Positions 1-8,877 of a stretch of 64,000 nucleotides of DNA are shown piece after piece. Origin of the DNA: JAFGAS01 sp963809875 (GTDB lineage Bacteria; Desulfobacterota; Zymogenia; Zymogenales; Zymogenaceae); contig CAWELC010000006.1 in the NCBI GenBank assembly GCA_963809875.1, positions 372,001-436,000 on the forward strand, written 5' to 3'. Within the stretch, counting starts at the first letter, position 1; each line of letters starts with the position of its first letter. The translations under genes were made by a program, and so were the position numbers. The notes beneath the pieces were generated by a model that was given only the letters and a program-made list of their open reading frames with translations, searched no databases and was not told the DNA's origin.

Positions 1-59
1 GAGAAGAGGCAAGTAGCCCCGAGCGCCGGGCGCGCGGTGACCTCATGTTACGCCGGCAT

Positions 60-90
60 CTCCGCCCCACCGGGCGGAGTTTTATTATTT
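60..90 (+). terminator. Intrinsic terminator of an upstream gene
   Basis: Stem CTCCGCCC/GGGCGGAG (60-67 with 72-79), loop CACC, followed by TTTTATTATTTT. It closes a gene lying left of the window. Confidence 0.7.
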
Positions 91-92
91 TG

Positions 93-122
93 TTTACAGA
101 CGGTGTCCCTTTTCGATAAGAT
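93..122 (+). promoter_or_regulatory. Candidate sigma-70 promoter for hypA
   Basis: TTTACA (93-98), 18-base spacer, TAAGAT (117-122), directly after the terminator and about 28 bases before the hypA start. Found by pattern only. Confidence 0.4.
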
Positions 123-149
123 AGGATTTCGCCGATGAAGGAGACGCGC

Positions 150-498
150 GTGCACGAGCTGCCGATTACCGAGGATATCCTGAAGATCGCGCTGACCCAC
201 GGCGAGAAGAACGGCGCGAAACGGATCGTTCGGGTCAATCTGGTCATCGGGGATCTGACCGACCTGATCGACGAATGGGTCCAGCGCTACTTCGAGTACT
301 TGGCAAAGGACACCATCGCGGCCGAGGCCAAGCTCGTCATCGAGCGGGTCCCGATCACGGTGATGTGCGGGCAGTGCAAGAAGCCCTTTGTGGTGGACAA
401 GAAGAAGCTCGACTTCAACTGCCCGGTCTGCGGGACCAAAGGGGACGGAGCTGATCAGGGGCAGGGAGTTCACGGTCAAGAGCATTGAGATAGAGTGA
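150..498 (+). CDS. hypA: HypA, hydrogenase nickel-insertion metallochaperone (frameshifted)
   Basis: HypA delivers Ni to [NiFe]-hydrogenase precursors together with HypB. I choose GTG at 150 over ATG at 135: GGAG lies six bases upstream, and the product then begins M-H-E-L-P, matching the family, in which the N-terminal amine, His2 and Glu3 bind nickel. The zinc site is visible as CGQC and CPVC. One extra G in the GGGG run near 438-442 shifts the frame; removing it replaces a nonsense tail with one ending SIEIE at a TGA at 496-498, giving 115 aa, the normal length. hypB follows after a 186-base gap. No hydrogenase structural gene is present. Confidence 0.88.
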
Positions 499-543
499 TT
501 GCAGAAGTGCTGACAAACCTTTTTCCAGCAATAACGTCATACT

Positions 544-613
544 CGTCATTGCGAGGAGCGTCCTGCCGAAGCCGCGGGGAGCCAAAGGCGCCGTGGCGGG
601 ATGTGGCAATCTC
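544..613. repeat. Dispersed GC-rich repeat of the TCATTGCGAGGAG type
   Basis: Starts CGTCATTGCGAGGAGCG and ends GTGGCAATCTC; the interior can fold back. From memory this resembles a short repeat common between genes of anaerobic bacteria. Only one copy was noticed here, and it occupies much of the hypA-hypB gap. Confidence 0.4.
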
Positions 614-684
614 AAACGCCGTAACCGATGAAGCAGGAAAACCCGGCGTGTTAATCGTTTAATGAAAAGACCAAGGAGACCTAT

Positions 685-1353
685 ATGGCCGTAAAGCTCG
701 TCACCATCAAGGAAGACATCCTCAAGGACAACAAGGAGATGTCCGCGCTCCTGAAGGCGCGTTTCAACAAGTCAAAGACCCTTGTCGTCAACCTCATGTC
801 GTCGCCGGGGGCCGGCAAGACCTCCACGATCCTCAAGACCATCGAGAAGCTCGGGCCCGCGGTGAAATCCGCCGTTGTCGAGGGTGACATAACCAGCACC
901 GTGGACGCCGACAAGATGGACGCCCGGGGTATCCCCGTCGTCCAGATAAACACCGGCGGCGCGTGTCATATCGACTCGGCGATGGTGGCCGAGGCCGTGG
1001 CCGATTTCGACACGACCGGGATAGACCTCGTCGTGGTCGAGAACGTCGGAAACCTCGTCTGCCCGGCCGAGTTCGAGGTCGGCGAGGACGTGCGGGTGAT
1101 GATCCTGTCGGTGCCCGAGGGACACGATAAGCCGCAGAAATACCCGCTCATGTTCATCGAGACCCAGGCGTGCATCCTCAATAAGATCGACCTGATGCCC
1201 TACACCGATTTCGACATGGAGGCCTTCACGAAGACCGTCATGTCGCTCAACCCGAAGACGACGATCTTTCCGGTCTCGATGAAGACGGGCGAGGGCCTGG
1301 ACGCGTGGGCGGCGTGGCTCAGGGAGAGGATCGACAAAAAGAAGAACGGATAG
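685..1353 (+). CDS. hypB: HypB, hydrogenase/urease nickel-insertion GTPase
   Basis: SIMIBI-class GTPase that drives nickel transfer during [NiFe]-hydrogenase maturation with HypA. The P-loop SPGAGKT is at residues 40-46, and the conserved Cys-His metal site (GGACH) at about residues 94-95. The late NKIDL matches the guanine-specificity motif. The N-terminus lacks the histidine-rich nickel-storage stretch of some HypB proteins. A GGAG sequence precedes the ATG. At 222 aa it is a normal length and is intact. It probably shares a transcript with hypA. The hydrogenase it serves is outside the window. Confidence 0.93.
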   Translation: MAVKLVTIKEDILKDNKEMSALLKARFNKSKTLVVNLMSSPGAGKTSTILKTIEKLGPAVKSAVVEGDITSTVDADKMDARGIPVVQINTGGACHIDSAMVAEAVADFDTTGIDLVVVENVGNLVCPAEFEVGEDVRVMILSVPEGHDKPQKYPLMFIETQACILNKIDLMPYTDFDMEAFTKTVMSLNPKTTIFPVSMKTGEGLDAWAAWLRERIDKKKNG

Positions 1354-1454
1354 ACGCCCGGCCGCCGCAGTCCCGCCGGGTCGGGGCCGCGGCGGGGCCG
1401 AACGGGCGGCATCGTTTTCCTCTTCACGATACACCGAAAGGAAAAAACCCACTC

Positions 1455-2964
1455 ATGGACGCTCACTCTCGCGCTCAGCTCGATCGGATCCTCCATCCCC
1501 GGTCGGTGGCGGTCGTCGGGGCCTCGGGGAGCCCCGGCAAGTTCGGATGGATATTCCTGAAGTCGCTGGCTCACATCGGGTTTTCCGGAAAGCTCTATCC
1601 CATCAACAAGAAGAGCGACACGATCCTCGGGTATAAGACCTATCCCACCCTCTCGGCACTCCCGGAGGTCCCGGATATGGTCGTCGTCACGATCCCGGCC
1701 CGCAACGTCCCGGAGGCGCTCGAGGAGGCCCTTGCCGCGGGCTGCCCCGGCGCGGTCGTGATAACGGCGGGGTTCGGCGAGGACAGCGACGAGGGCAAGC
1801 GGCTGGAGGATCGCGTCAGGGAGATCGCCCGGCGGGGCATCCGGGTCATCGGCCCGAACTGCTTTGGCGTCTATTCCCCGAAGGCGGGCATCACCGTCAT
1901 CCCCGGCTCGGGCTTTTCCCGGGAGTCGGGACCCGTCGGCTTCTTCGCCCAGAGCGGCGGCCTCACGGCCGACCTCGGCCAGGTCGCCATCGGAAGGGGC
2001 GTGAAGTTTTCGGCGATGGTCAGCTACGGCAATGCCGCCGACGTCAACGAGCTGGACATGCTGGACTACTTCGCCCATGACGACCAGACCTCGATCATCG
2101 CCGCCTATCTCGAAGGGGTCTCCGACGGCCCCCGGTTCCTCGGGCTGCTCAAAGAGGTCACCCGGGTAAAGCCGGTCATCATCTGGAAGGGCGGCACGTC
2201 GGCCACCGGAGCCCGGATGGTCATGAGCCACACCGGGTCAATGGGCGGGCAGGCGGCGGTATGGGAGGCCGTCATCAGTCAGACGGGCGCGGTGAGGGTG
2301 CGAGGGCTCACCGAGCTGATCGATACGCTGGCGGCCTTCAGCTGCATCTATCCCCGGGCGGGCAGTCGCGTCGCCGTGATGGGGGGCGGCGGGGCGCTGG
2401 GGGTAGAGGCCTCCGACCTCGTGGATGAGCTCGGGCTGGTCATGCCGGTCTTCGGCGACGGCGTCCAGCAGCAGATCAACACCCATCTCCCCGAGTTCGG
2501 AAAAAGCGCCAAAAACCCCGTGGACACGGGGACCCCCCTGGTCGGCGCCGATTCCCTCGTCGAGATCATGCGGATCATCGCCGCGCCAACCCGACGTCGA
2601 CGTCATCTTTGTATTGCAGCTCCTCTTCCATTCCCAGGTGCTGATGCGGCGGGTCGCCGATCAGGCGCAGACCCCGCTCTCGGTCTTTGCCCACTGGCCG
2701 AAGCTCGCCGAGGGTGCCCGGGAAATCCGCACGGCCTCGGGCAAGCCCATCGTGGCGGTCCTTCCCCGGACCTCGATCTCTCAAAGCGACGAGGACCTCG
2801 AGCTCGAGCGGGAAATCCGCCGCGCTGCGGACGCCTTTCAGGACGCCGGGTGCGTCGTCTTCCCGACGGTCGATCGGGCGCTCAAGGCGCTGGCACGGGT
2901 GGTGAGGTATCAGGAATACCGGAAGAAGGAGGGGAGTGAAAGCGGCGGCGGATTCAACGTGTGA
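1455..2964 (+). CDS. ADP-forming acyl-CoA synthetase, alpha-type subunit (frameshifted)
   Basis: CoA-binding plus succinyl-CoA-ligase-like protein of the ADP-forming acetyl-CoA synthetase family, which interconverts acyl-CoA, ADP and phosphate with acid, CoA and ATP. Seen: the Rossmann-type start VAVVGASGSPGKFG, IGPNCFGVYSP, FFAQSGG, and SHTGSMGG, the region carrying the phosphorylated histidine in the family. Near 2586-2589 one extra C shifts the frame; correction reads on through QPDVDVIFVLQLLF to a stop at 2964, giving 502 aa. No ATP-grasp (beta) domain follows, so the partner must be encoded elsewhere. ATG at 1455 is preceded by the purine-rich GAAAGGAAAA. Confidence 0.85.
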
Positions 2965-3082
2965 TGAGGCGCCCGCTATCGCCCGCACGCGTCGCGGGCA
3001 GGTGGCGCTCAGGCGCCCGGCGGCACGCCGCCCCCGTTTCGCGGGGGCGGATGGTGCTCAAGAGAAACCTTCGGGCGTCTAG

Positions 3083-3706
3083 CTACTCGTCGGCCTGGCG
3101 GATCAGCGCATCGGACGAGAGCTTCGTCGGGCGCTTGTCCGCGGAGCCCAGGTCGCCGTCCTCGGGCCGCAACCCCAGCTGGAGAGAATCACCCATGACT
3201 TTGACGACGTTGTACTCGATGGGGTAAGCGGTGATCGAGCGAAATGCAAGGCAGCCCGACTTGCTCACGTCCTGGGGCGTGCTCAGCCCCCACATCCCGT
3301 CGCCGCACCCCGACCTCATAAAGATATCCACGAATGCCATCGAGTCCGGCTGCATCATTATCTGGGCGAAGGTGAAGTTGATGTCGGCGGCTCCCTCGAC
3401 CTTCTTGGACTCCCCGACCAGCTTGTAGGTGCCGTCCACGGTGGCGGTGTAGAACTTGACGTCCGACACCGGATCGCCGTAGACGCTTGTCACGGCGCGA
3501 AAGGCGTCGTCGGTAAAGGTATAATCGCGGATGATGTAGTATACGCTCCCGTCCGGGTTGGTCGTATATTCCCTCTGGGGGCTTACCCAGTGTCCAACCA
3601 TCATCCGGTTGACCTTCGCGGTCTTCCCGCACCCGGAGATGATCAACGGAAAGGCGATTGCGGCGATCACGAAGACAACGGCAAGGATTTTTCCTGTGCG
3701 TCGCAT
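3083..3706 (-). CDS. Predicted lipoprotein of unknown function
   Basis: Starts MRRTGK with a hydrophobic signal segment ending in the lipobox ISGC at about residue 24, so it should be lipid-anchored in the cell envelope. The start at 3706 is fixed by GGAGGAATAGAATA before the ATG. The mature part (about 185 aa) is rich in aspartate, tyrosine and valine and may be a beta-rich domain; no known family is recognised. It is a single gene on the opposite strand to its neighbours, and its upstream region is shared with the Fe-S gene promoter at 3892. Confidence 0.75.
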   Translation of the reverse strand: MRRTGKILAVVFVIAAIAFPLIISGCGKTAKVNRMMVGHWVSPQREYTTNPDGSVYYIIRDYTFTDDAFRAVTSVYGDPVSDVKFYTATVDGTYKLVGESKKVEGAADINFTFAQIMMQPDSMAFVDIFMRSGCGDGMWGLSTPQDVSKSGCLAFRSITAYPIEYNVVKVMGDSLQLGLRPEDGDLGSADKRPTKLSSDALIRQADE

Positions 3707-3891
3707 TATTCTATTCCTCCATGGAGGCGGCCACGGCGGCGACGATCGAGCCACCTTTTTCTTTCCCTTCATATACCAAAGACGAACCATTGTCAAACGA
3801 TTTCAGGGGGCGGACCGCGGGCCGTGATTGCCGAGGTCGTTCCGAAACCGGCGAGTTCCCGGGCCGGCGCGCAGGCCGGGGCAATAAAAAA

Positions 3892-3920
3892 TTTACACGA
3901 CCGGGCGATTCTGCTACAAT
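3892..3920 (+). promoter_or_regulatory. Sigma-70-like promoter for the Fe-S/dehydratase cluster
   Basis: TTTACA (3892-3897), 17-base spacer, TACAAT (3915-3920), ending 24 bases before the ATG of the first Fe-S gene. Both hexamers differ from consensus at one position. Confidence 0.6.
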
Positions 3921-3944
3921 GGGTCGGCGCACAGGGGAGATGAT

Positions 3945-4770
3945 ATGTCGCGACGTCCAAACTGGTGGCTTCATGTCCTGGCCGGGATCTGGCCGATCAC
4001 GTGGATTTCCGCCCGGGCAACCCGGTGGCCGGTGGTGGGGCCGCTGGTCGCCGCCCTGGCGCTTCCCCTCTTTTCAAGAAAGAATCTCAATATTTCATAC
4101 ATTCCCATCAATGAGGGACTCGGCGGGTTTCAGAGCTCCCACCTCCCGCGCGAGATCGTTCGGGAGCTGATCGAGCACTCGTCCCATCGGGTGATCATCG
4201 AGCGCTGCACCTGCCGGGATGCCCGGGACTGCAAGGAGCATCCGGCCACGCTGGGCTGCACGCTGCTGGGCGAGGGGACAAAAGAAATCGACCCCCGCAT
4301 CGCCCGGCACGTCTCGGTGGCCGAAGCGCAGCAACACCTCGATCGGACGCTCGCCGACGGCCTCATCCCGATGGTCGGCCGCGTCAGGCTCGACAACTTT
4401 ATCTGGGGCGTCAGGGACCGGGGGCATCTGCTGACGGTCTGCCACTGCTGCCGCTGCTGCTGCACGATCTTCGCCTCGGGAAAATATCTCCCCGAGGAGG
4501 CCGGAAAGTCGATCGTGCGCGCTGGAAGGGGTCTCGTTTACGATCGATCGCGAGCTCTGCACGGGCTGCGGCGACTGCGTCGGCGAGTGTTTCATGGGGG
4601 CGCTCTCGATGACCGACGGGGTCGTGGTGCGCGACGAGGGCCTCTGCAAGGCGTGCGGGAGGTGCGAGGCCGTCTGTCAGGCCGGGGCGACCCGGGGGGT
4701 CGTCACCGACCGGGAGGCGGCGATGGCGTCTATCACCGGCCGCCTCCGGGGCGTCGTGGATATTCGATAG
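3945..4770 (+). CDS. Cysteine-rich 2x[4Fe-4S] ferredoxin-like protein, copy 1 (frameshifted)
   Basis: Probable redox protein of unknown partner. Three cysteine regions are seen: ERCTCRDARDC followed by HPATLGC (about residues 86-105), VCHCCRCCC (about 166-174), and a C-terminal bacterial ferredoxin domain with CTGCGDCVGEC and CKACGRCEAVC, each able to hold a [4Fe-4S] cluster. One extra base near 4518-4524 shifts the frame just before the ferredoxin domain; correction gives 274 aa, matching its paralogue next door. AGGGGAG precedes the ATG. Its place upstream of dehydratase-type genes suggests electron transfer to or from them, which is inference. Confidence 0.8.
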
Positions 4771-4856
4771 GACGCTTGGGCCGGCCCTCGCAACTCCCGG
4801 CGCGGGCCGCCGGGCGAAGATGAGCGCAACGGCGCGAACAGAAGCGAGGAGAAACG

Positions 4857-5687
4857 ATGACGGCGATTTTCAAGTACGGCCCGAATCGGACGATGGTCAA
4901 GCTCTCGGTGGCGGCAAGCTGGCCCCTCATGCAGGCGGCAAAGCGGCTCAGCAACGTGCCGGTGCTCAGGTGGCTCATCGCGCCGTTTTTCGCGCACCCG
5001 TTTAACCAGGTCACCGCGATCCCGATAAACGCCGAGATCACCATGCCCGACTCCGTGGCGCTTCCCAGCCGCGTCGTCGAGGAGATCCTGAAGCGCTCGT
5101 CGGATATCTTCGTTTTGGACGAGTGCATCTGCCGCGGGCTCCTCAAGTGCAGAAACCATCCCGCGGACATCGGCTGCATGGCCCTGGGCCCGGCCACCCG
5201 CCGGATGCACCCCTCCCACGGCCGTTTCGTCACGGTGGACGAAGGGATGGCCCACGTCAGGCGGGCGGCAAAAGCGGGGCTGATCGCCAGCATTGCCCAC
5301 GTCTGGATAGACCCGGTGGCCTTCTGGACGGTGCCTTTTTCCCGGCTGATGTTCATCTGCTACTGCGACGACTGCTGCTGCCTCTACCGCACCCACATGA
5401 AAAACCGGGGGCCCGCGCTCGACCGCGCCTACAGGGGGCTGCCGGGCATCTCGGTGGTAGTCGATCGGGAAAAGTGCGACGGGTGCGGCGTCTGCGTCGA
5501 ACACTGCTTCGTGGGGGAGCTGACGGTTTCGGAGGGAAGCGCGGTGGTGCCTCAGGGCTGCAAGGGGTGCGGCCGGTGCGTCGAGGTCTGCCCGAAAGGG
5601 GCGCTGCGCATCGAGATGGACGATATGGACGTGCTCATCCCCCGGATAATGGAGCGGATCGGGGAGGTGGCCGATATCGGTAACTGA
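4857..5687 (+). CDS. Cysteine-rich 2x[4Fe-4S] ferredoxin-like protein, copy 2
   Basis: Intact 276-aa paralogue of the preceding gene with the same layout: an N-terminal segment containing PFFAHPFNQVTAIPINAEI, a first cysteine block DECICRGLLKC then HPADIGC, a second block CYCDDCCC, and a C-terminal ferredoxin domain with CDGCGVCVEHC and CKGCGRCVEVC. GAGGAGAAACG precedes the ATG. The CxC and CCC clusters are unusual for a plain ferredoxin and may bind an extra metal site. The family name is not known to me. It precedes, and is probably co-transcribed with, two 2-hydroxyacyl-CoA dehydratase-type genes. Confidence 0.85.
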   Translation: MTAIFKYGPNRTMVKLSVAASWPLMQAAKRLSNVPVLRWLIAPFFAHPFNQVTAIPINAEITMPDSVALPSRVVEEILKRSSDIFVLDECICRGLLKCRNHPADIGCMALGPATRRMHPSHGRFVTVDEGMAHVRRAAKAGLIASIAHVWIDPVAFWTVPFSRLMFICYCDDCCCLYRTHMKNRGPALDRAYRGLPGISVVVDREKCDGCGVCVEHCFVGELTVSEGSAVVPQGCKGCGRCVEVCPKGALRIEMDDMDVLIPRIMERIGEVADIGN

Positions 5688-5735
5688 TGAATAACGCGAA
5701 TACGCCCGCCTTTCGCCCGGCTCCAGGAAGACGGG

Positions 5736-6800
5736 ATGCCGGTTATCGGGTGCATGCCCCTCTATCCGCCCGAGGAGCTGATCCACTCCTTCGGGGCGGT
5801 CCCGGTGGTCCTCTGGGGGCTCAAGGACGTCGTCCGGCGGACGCCGGCTGCCGATAAGCACATACAGAACTACGTCTGCTCTATCGTGAGAAACGCCGCC
5901 GAATTTCTCCTCACGGACGGCCCGATGAAGCCCTCCGGGCTCTTCTTCTACAACGCGTGCGATCCCGTCAGGAACCTCCCCGAGATCCTCGCCGACGGCT
6001 GGAAGGCGCGGGCCATGAAAGCGCCGGCCGTCTTTCGCATGCACGTGCCGGTACAGTCGCTCGATCGTGACTACGGGGCGGCCTACCTGAAGGGCGAGAT
6101 AGGGAGTCTCATCGGGGAGCTCGAGCGCTTCTTCTCGGCGGATTTTTCGCCCGACCGGTTTTCCGAGAGCGTGGCGCGCTATGACGAAATGCGGAAGCTT
6201 GCCCGCGAGGCCGAGCTCCTCGTCGCGCGGGGGGGCCTCCCGTTTTCCGAGTTCGCCGGGCTCGTGATGGGAAACACCTATCTTCCGGTGGAGGACCGCA
6301 TCGCCCGGCTTTCGGGCCTGAAAGAGAGGTGCGCGAAGGAGTCACTGCCTGCCGCGTCTCGTGAAGGGAAGCGGGTCGTCCTCACCGGCATCCACCCCCC
6401 GCCGCCGAAGGTGACGTCGATGATCGAGGCGGCGGGCATGACGGTCGTCGGAAACGACATCGCGGCGCTGGCGCGCTCCTATGGGGCCGGTCCCGGGCCT
6501 GCGGCCGACCCGGCCGAATATTACGTCTCGTTTTATCGCGACCATTTTCCCTGCACCACGCTGATCGGGTCGTCCGACCGGAGGGTGGATGGCCTCGTCG
6601 AGCTGGCCCGTGAGCGCGAGGCCTCCGGCATGATCGTCATCGGGGAGAAGTTCTGCGAGTACGAATATTTCGAGATTCCGCATATCGTCAGGCGCCTGGA
6701 CGAGCGCGGGATAAAGACGCTCGTCCTGGAGTTTTCGGCCGAGGACGACAACCTCGGGCCGGTCAAGACCAGGATCGAGGCGTTTGCCGAAATGCTGTGA
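5736..6800 (+). CDS. 2-hydroxyacyl-CoA dehydratase / benzoyl-CoA reductase-type subunit 1
   Basis: HgdB/BcrC-like fold that holds a [4Fe-4S] cluster and, in studied members, dehydrates 2-hydroxyacyl-CoA or reduces aromatic CoA esters with low-potential electrons. Seen: YPPEELIHSFGAVPV near the start, FYNACDPVRNLPE, and GEKFCEYEYFE, the usual cysteine positions. ATG at 5736 gives 354 aa. The N-terminus is slightly short; a better start may be the ATG at 5687 that overlaps the previous stop, joined by removing one base near 5718, giving about 370 aa. The ATPase activator that such enzymes need is not in the window. Confidence 0.85.
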   Translation: MPVIGCMPLYPPEELIHSFGAVPVVLWGLKDVVRRTPAADKHIQNYVCSIVRNAAEFLLTDGPMKPSGLFFYNACDPVRNLPEILADGWKARAMKAPAVFRMHVPVQSLDRDYGAAYLKGEIGSLIGELERFFSADFSPDRFSESVARYDEMRKLAREAELLVARGGLPFSEFAGLVMGNTYLPVEDRIARLSGLKERCAKESLPAASREGKRVVLTGIHPPPPKVTSMIEAAGMTVVGNDIAALARSYGAGPGPAADPAEYYVSFYRDHFPCTTLIGSSDRRVDGLVELAREREASGMIVIGEKFCEYEYFEIPHIVRRLDERGIKTLVLEFSAEDDNLGPVKTRIEAFAEML

Positions 6801-6921
6801 CACCCCACAACGACCCCGTGAAATCTTCGATTTGGCGGGGGCCCCGGCGGGGAAGGGGAGAGTAAAAACTACCGTCTCCGGCATAGCAGTAATTTCAGCG
6901 GGACCGGAATAGAATCCGCAG

Positions 6922-6941
6922 GGGCGGTATACATGCCGCCC
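6922..6941. repeat. Palindromic repeat, family B copy 1
   Basis: GGGCGGTATACATGCCGCCC, arms GGGCGG/CCGCCC, preceded by ATCCGCAG. One of seven related palindromes in the window; see 6949, 8724, 11851, 14940, 25184 and 32213. Confidence 0.7.
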
Positions 6942-6948
6942 GTAAGAC

Positions 6949-6968
6949 GGACACGACACGTCGTGTCC
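6949..6968. repeat. Palindromic repeat, family B copy 2
   Basis: GGACACGACACGTCGTGTCC with nine-base complementary arms, followed by CTACGGGT, which is the family's CCGTAG flank in reverse orientation. It lies seven bases after copy 1, so the two face each other. Confidence 0.7.
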
Positions 6969-7073
6969 CTACGGGTGCTCGGCGGATCCGTGGATATACC
7001 CCCGCAGGGGCGGCTCCCCGGCGGCCGCCCGATAGAATTCGAATCGCGCCATAATTTCCAAACAGGGACTACC

Positions 7074-8318
7074 ATGACCGCTCAAAAGCGTTTTCCTGAG
7101 TCCAAGGCAAACCTGACGAAAATCATGACCGATTATTTCCTCGGCAATCACACACGTGCCGCCGACGGCACGCCGGTCGTCTGGATCGCGGTCAACGCGC
7201 CCATCGAGATCCTGAACGGATTTGACCTGGTGGTGGTCGCCCCGGAGAACCATTCGGCCGTCTGCGCCGCCCGGGGGATCGGCGGCGGGCTCGCCGAAGA
7301 GGCCGAAGCGATGGGCTTTTCCATGGACCTCTGCTCGTACTCCCGCATCGATATCGGGAGCTTCTTCGGCACGGCCGACAGCGGCGGCATGGGGCTTCCG
7401 AGGCCCTCCCTTTTAGTCTCGGACAACAACAACTGCACGCTGCTGGTCAAGTGGTTTGACGTCTACCGGCGGGAGCTCGGGGTCCCCCACTTCGTGATGG
7501 ACGTCCCGTTCTGTTACGGCCCCCAGCAGCCCAAAGACGTGGACTACATGGTGTCCCAGTTTTCGGATCTCATCGGGCTCATCGAGAAGGTGACCGGGCA
7601 GCGCTTCGACATCGAAAAGACAAAAGAGGCAATGGCCTTCACCGACGAGGCAAACCGGCAGTGGAAGCGGTTCTATGACCTTGCGCGGACGCGGCCGTCT
7701 GCCATTACCGCCTTTGACACCTTCGTCCATATGGCGCCCTACGTCGTCTACCGGGGGACCAGGACGCTGGTCAACCACTTCACGATGCTGGCAGACGAGG
7801 CCGAGCAGCAGATGCGCGACGGGATATACCCCGTGCCCGACGAAAAATACCGCCTCCTCTGGGACAATATCGCCCCCTGGCACCAGCTGCGGGCCATGTC
7901 ATCGCGGCTGAAAGACCTTTCGGCGAATATTATCTATGCCACCTATACCTCCTGCATCGGGTCCGCCGAGGGCGAGATCGACGCCATCGAGCTTACCGAT
8001 CCCGATCCTTTGAAAAACGTCGCCCGGATGCAGAACTTCACGATCTGCTCCTACGGGCTGGACCTGCGCTTTCAGGCGATGGCGCGCATTATCTCCCGAT
8101 ACGGGATCGACGGGGTCGTTTTTTCCTCCAACCGCAGCTGCAAGGTCTACTCGGTCATGCAGATGGACCTGATGCGGCGGGTCAAGGAGGCCTTCGGGAT
8201 CCCCGCGGTGATGGTGGACGTGGACCATGCCGACGTGCGAAAATACAGCGAGGAGACCTTCTTCTTGAGGCTGGAGGCGCTGTTGGAGGAGATCGAGGGG
8301 GAGAGAACGGCCCACTGA
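7074..8318 (+). CDS. 2-hydroxyacyl-CoA dehydratase / benzoyl-CoA reductase-type subunit 2
   Basis: Second HgdB/BadE-like protein, 414 aa. Signature parts: DNNNCTLLVKWFDVYRREL, then TYTSCIGSAEGE, and SNRSCKVYSVMQMDL near the C-terminus, corresponding to the family's cluster cysteines. ATG at 7074 follows CAGGGACTACC. Longer in-frame reading upstream runs through the palindromic repeats and is not credible coding. It pairs with the gene at 5736 as two subunits of one enzyme, although a 273-base repeat-bearing gap separates them. The substrate cannot be read from sequence. Confidence 0.87.
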   Translation: MTAQKRFPESKANLTKIMTDYFLGNHTRAADGTPVVWIAVNAPIEILNGFDLVVVAPENHSAVCAARGIGGGLAEEAEAMGFSMDLCSYSRIDIGSFFGTADSGGMGLPRPSLLVSDNNNCTLLVKWFDVYRRELGVPHFVMDVPFCYGPQQPKDVDYMVSQFSDLIGLIEKVTGQRFDIEKTKEAMAFTDEANRQWKRFYDLARTRPSAITAFDTFVHMAPYVVYRGTRTLVNHFTMLADEAEQQMRDGIYPVPDEKYRLLWDNIAPWHQLRAMSSRLKDLSANIIYATYTSCIGSAEGEIDAIELTDPDPLKNVARMQNFTICSYGLDLRFQAMARIISRYGIDGVVFSSNRSCKVYSVMQMDLMRRVKEAFGIPAVMVDVDHADVRKYSEETFFLRLEALLEEIEGERTAH

Positions 8319-8877
8319 CCGCCTCTCACGAACTCGCCGTTCCGAAAAAATTCAGTTGACAGGCGCGACCCGGATATGCAAGAATACAGCCGACGCGATC
8401 GACTATTCGGCGGGACTCGACCCTGCCGCGAGGAAAGGAAAACCAACAAAGGAGCACCCATCCCCATGGGGTTTGCCTGAGTGAATCCGAAATTAATCGC
8501 ATCCAACGGTTACGGACCGTAACACCATCCGTTCGCTTTTTTACGTTTATACCGCGGGCAGGCTTCGCTTGTCCGCGGTAGTCATATAGACCTCTCTCAC
8601 AATCCAGTATCAGTCTAATCGTACCGATCGACGAACCCACCGGGTCCCGTCAGGGCGGGAGCGCCGCCCGTGGGGGAGCCGATATGCGCCGGTTTTTTCG
8701 CTGCGAGCTGTTTGAACCCGTAGGGACACCATATATGGTGTCCGCCGGAAGGGTTGTCGGGCTACGGCTAATGATCGTTTGTTCGGACGCGATGAAAAGC
8801 GTCCCTGCGGATTCAAACCGGGTTCGCGGACACGGCCGGCGGCGTCCGGTCGCAATTACTATAATGGAGGACATCCA
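8319..8877 (+). other. 559-base leader/intergenic region before the aro-phe fusion gene
   Basis: No credible gene. It holds a possible promoter (TTGACA 8356-8361, 18 bases, AAGAAT 8380-8385), a tiny frame ATG-GGG-TTT-GCC-TGA at 8466 after AAAGGAG, a hairpin AACGG...CCGTT followed by CGCTTTTTT (8505-8542), a second hairpin TACCGCGG/CCGCGGTA (8549-8580) and palindrome 8724. The promoter, hairpin and T-run order would allow transcription attenuation, but the mini-frame is too short to be convincing. Confidence 0.4.
8724..8743. repeat. Palindromic repeat, family B copy 3
   Basis: GGACACCATATATGGTGTCC, a perfect 20-base palindrome, preceded by GAACCCGTAG. Confidence 0.75.

Noticed and set aside
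1200..2231. Long minus-strand frames opposite real genes (also opposite argS, lptD, the CoA-transferases and others)
   Set aside because: They mirror GC-rich coding sequence, have His/Arg/Asp-rich compositions and no recognisable domains.
6933..7073. N-terminal extension of dehydratase subunit 2
   Set aside because: The open frame passes through two palindromic repeats and gives low-complexity sequence; homology and the ribosome site support ATG at 7074.
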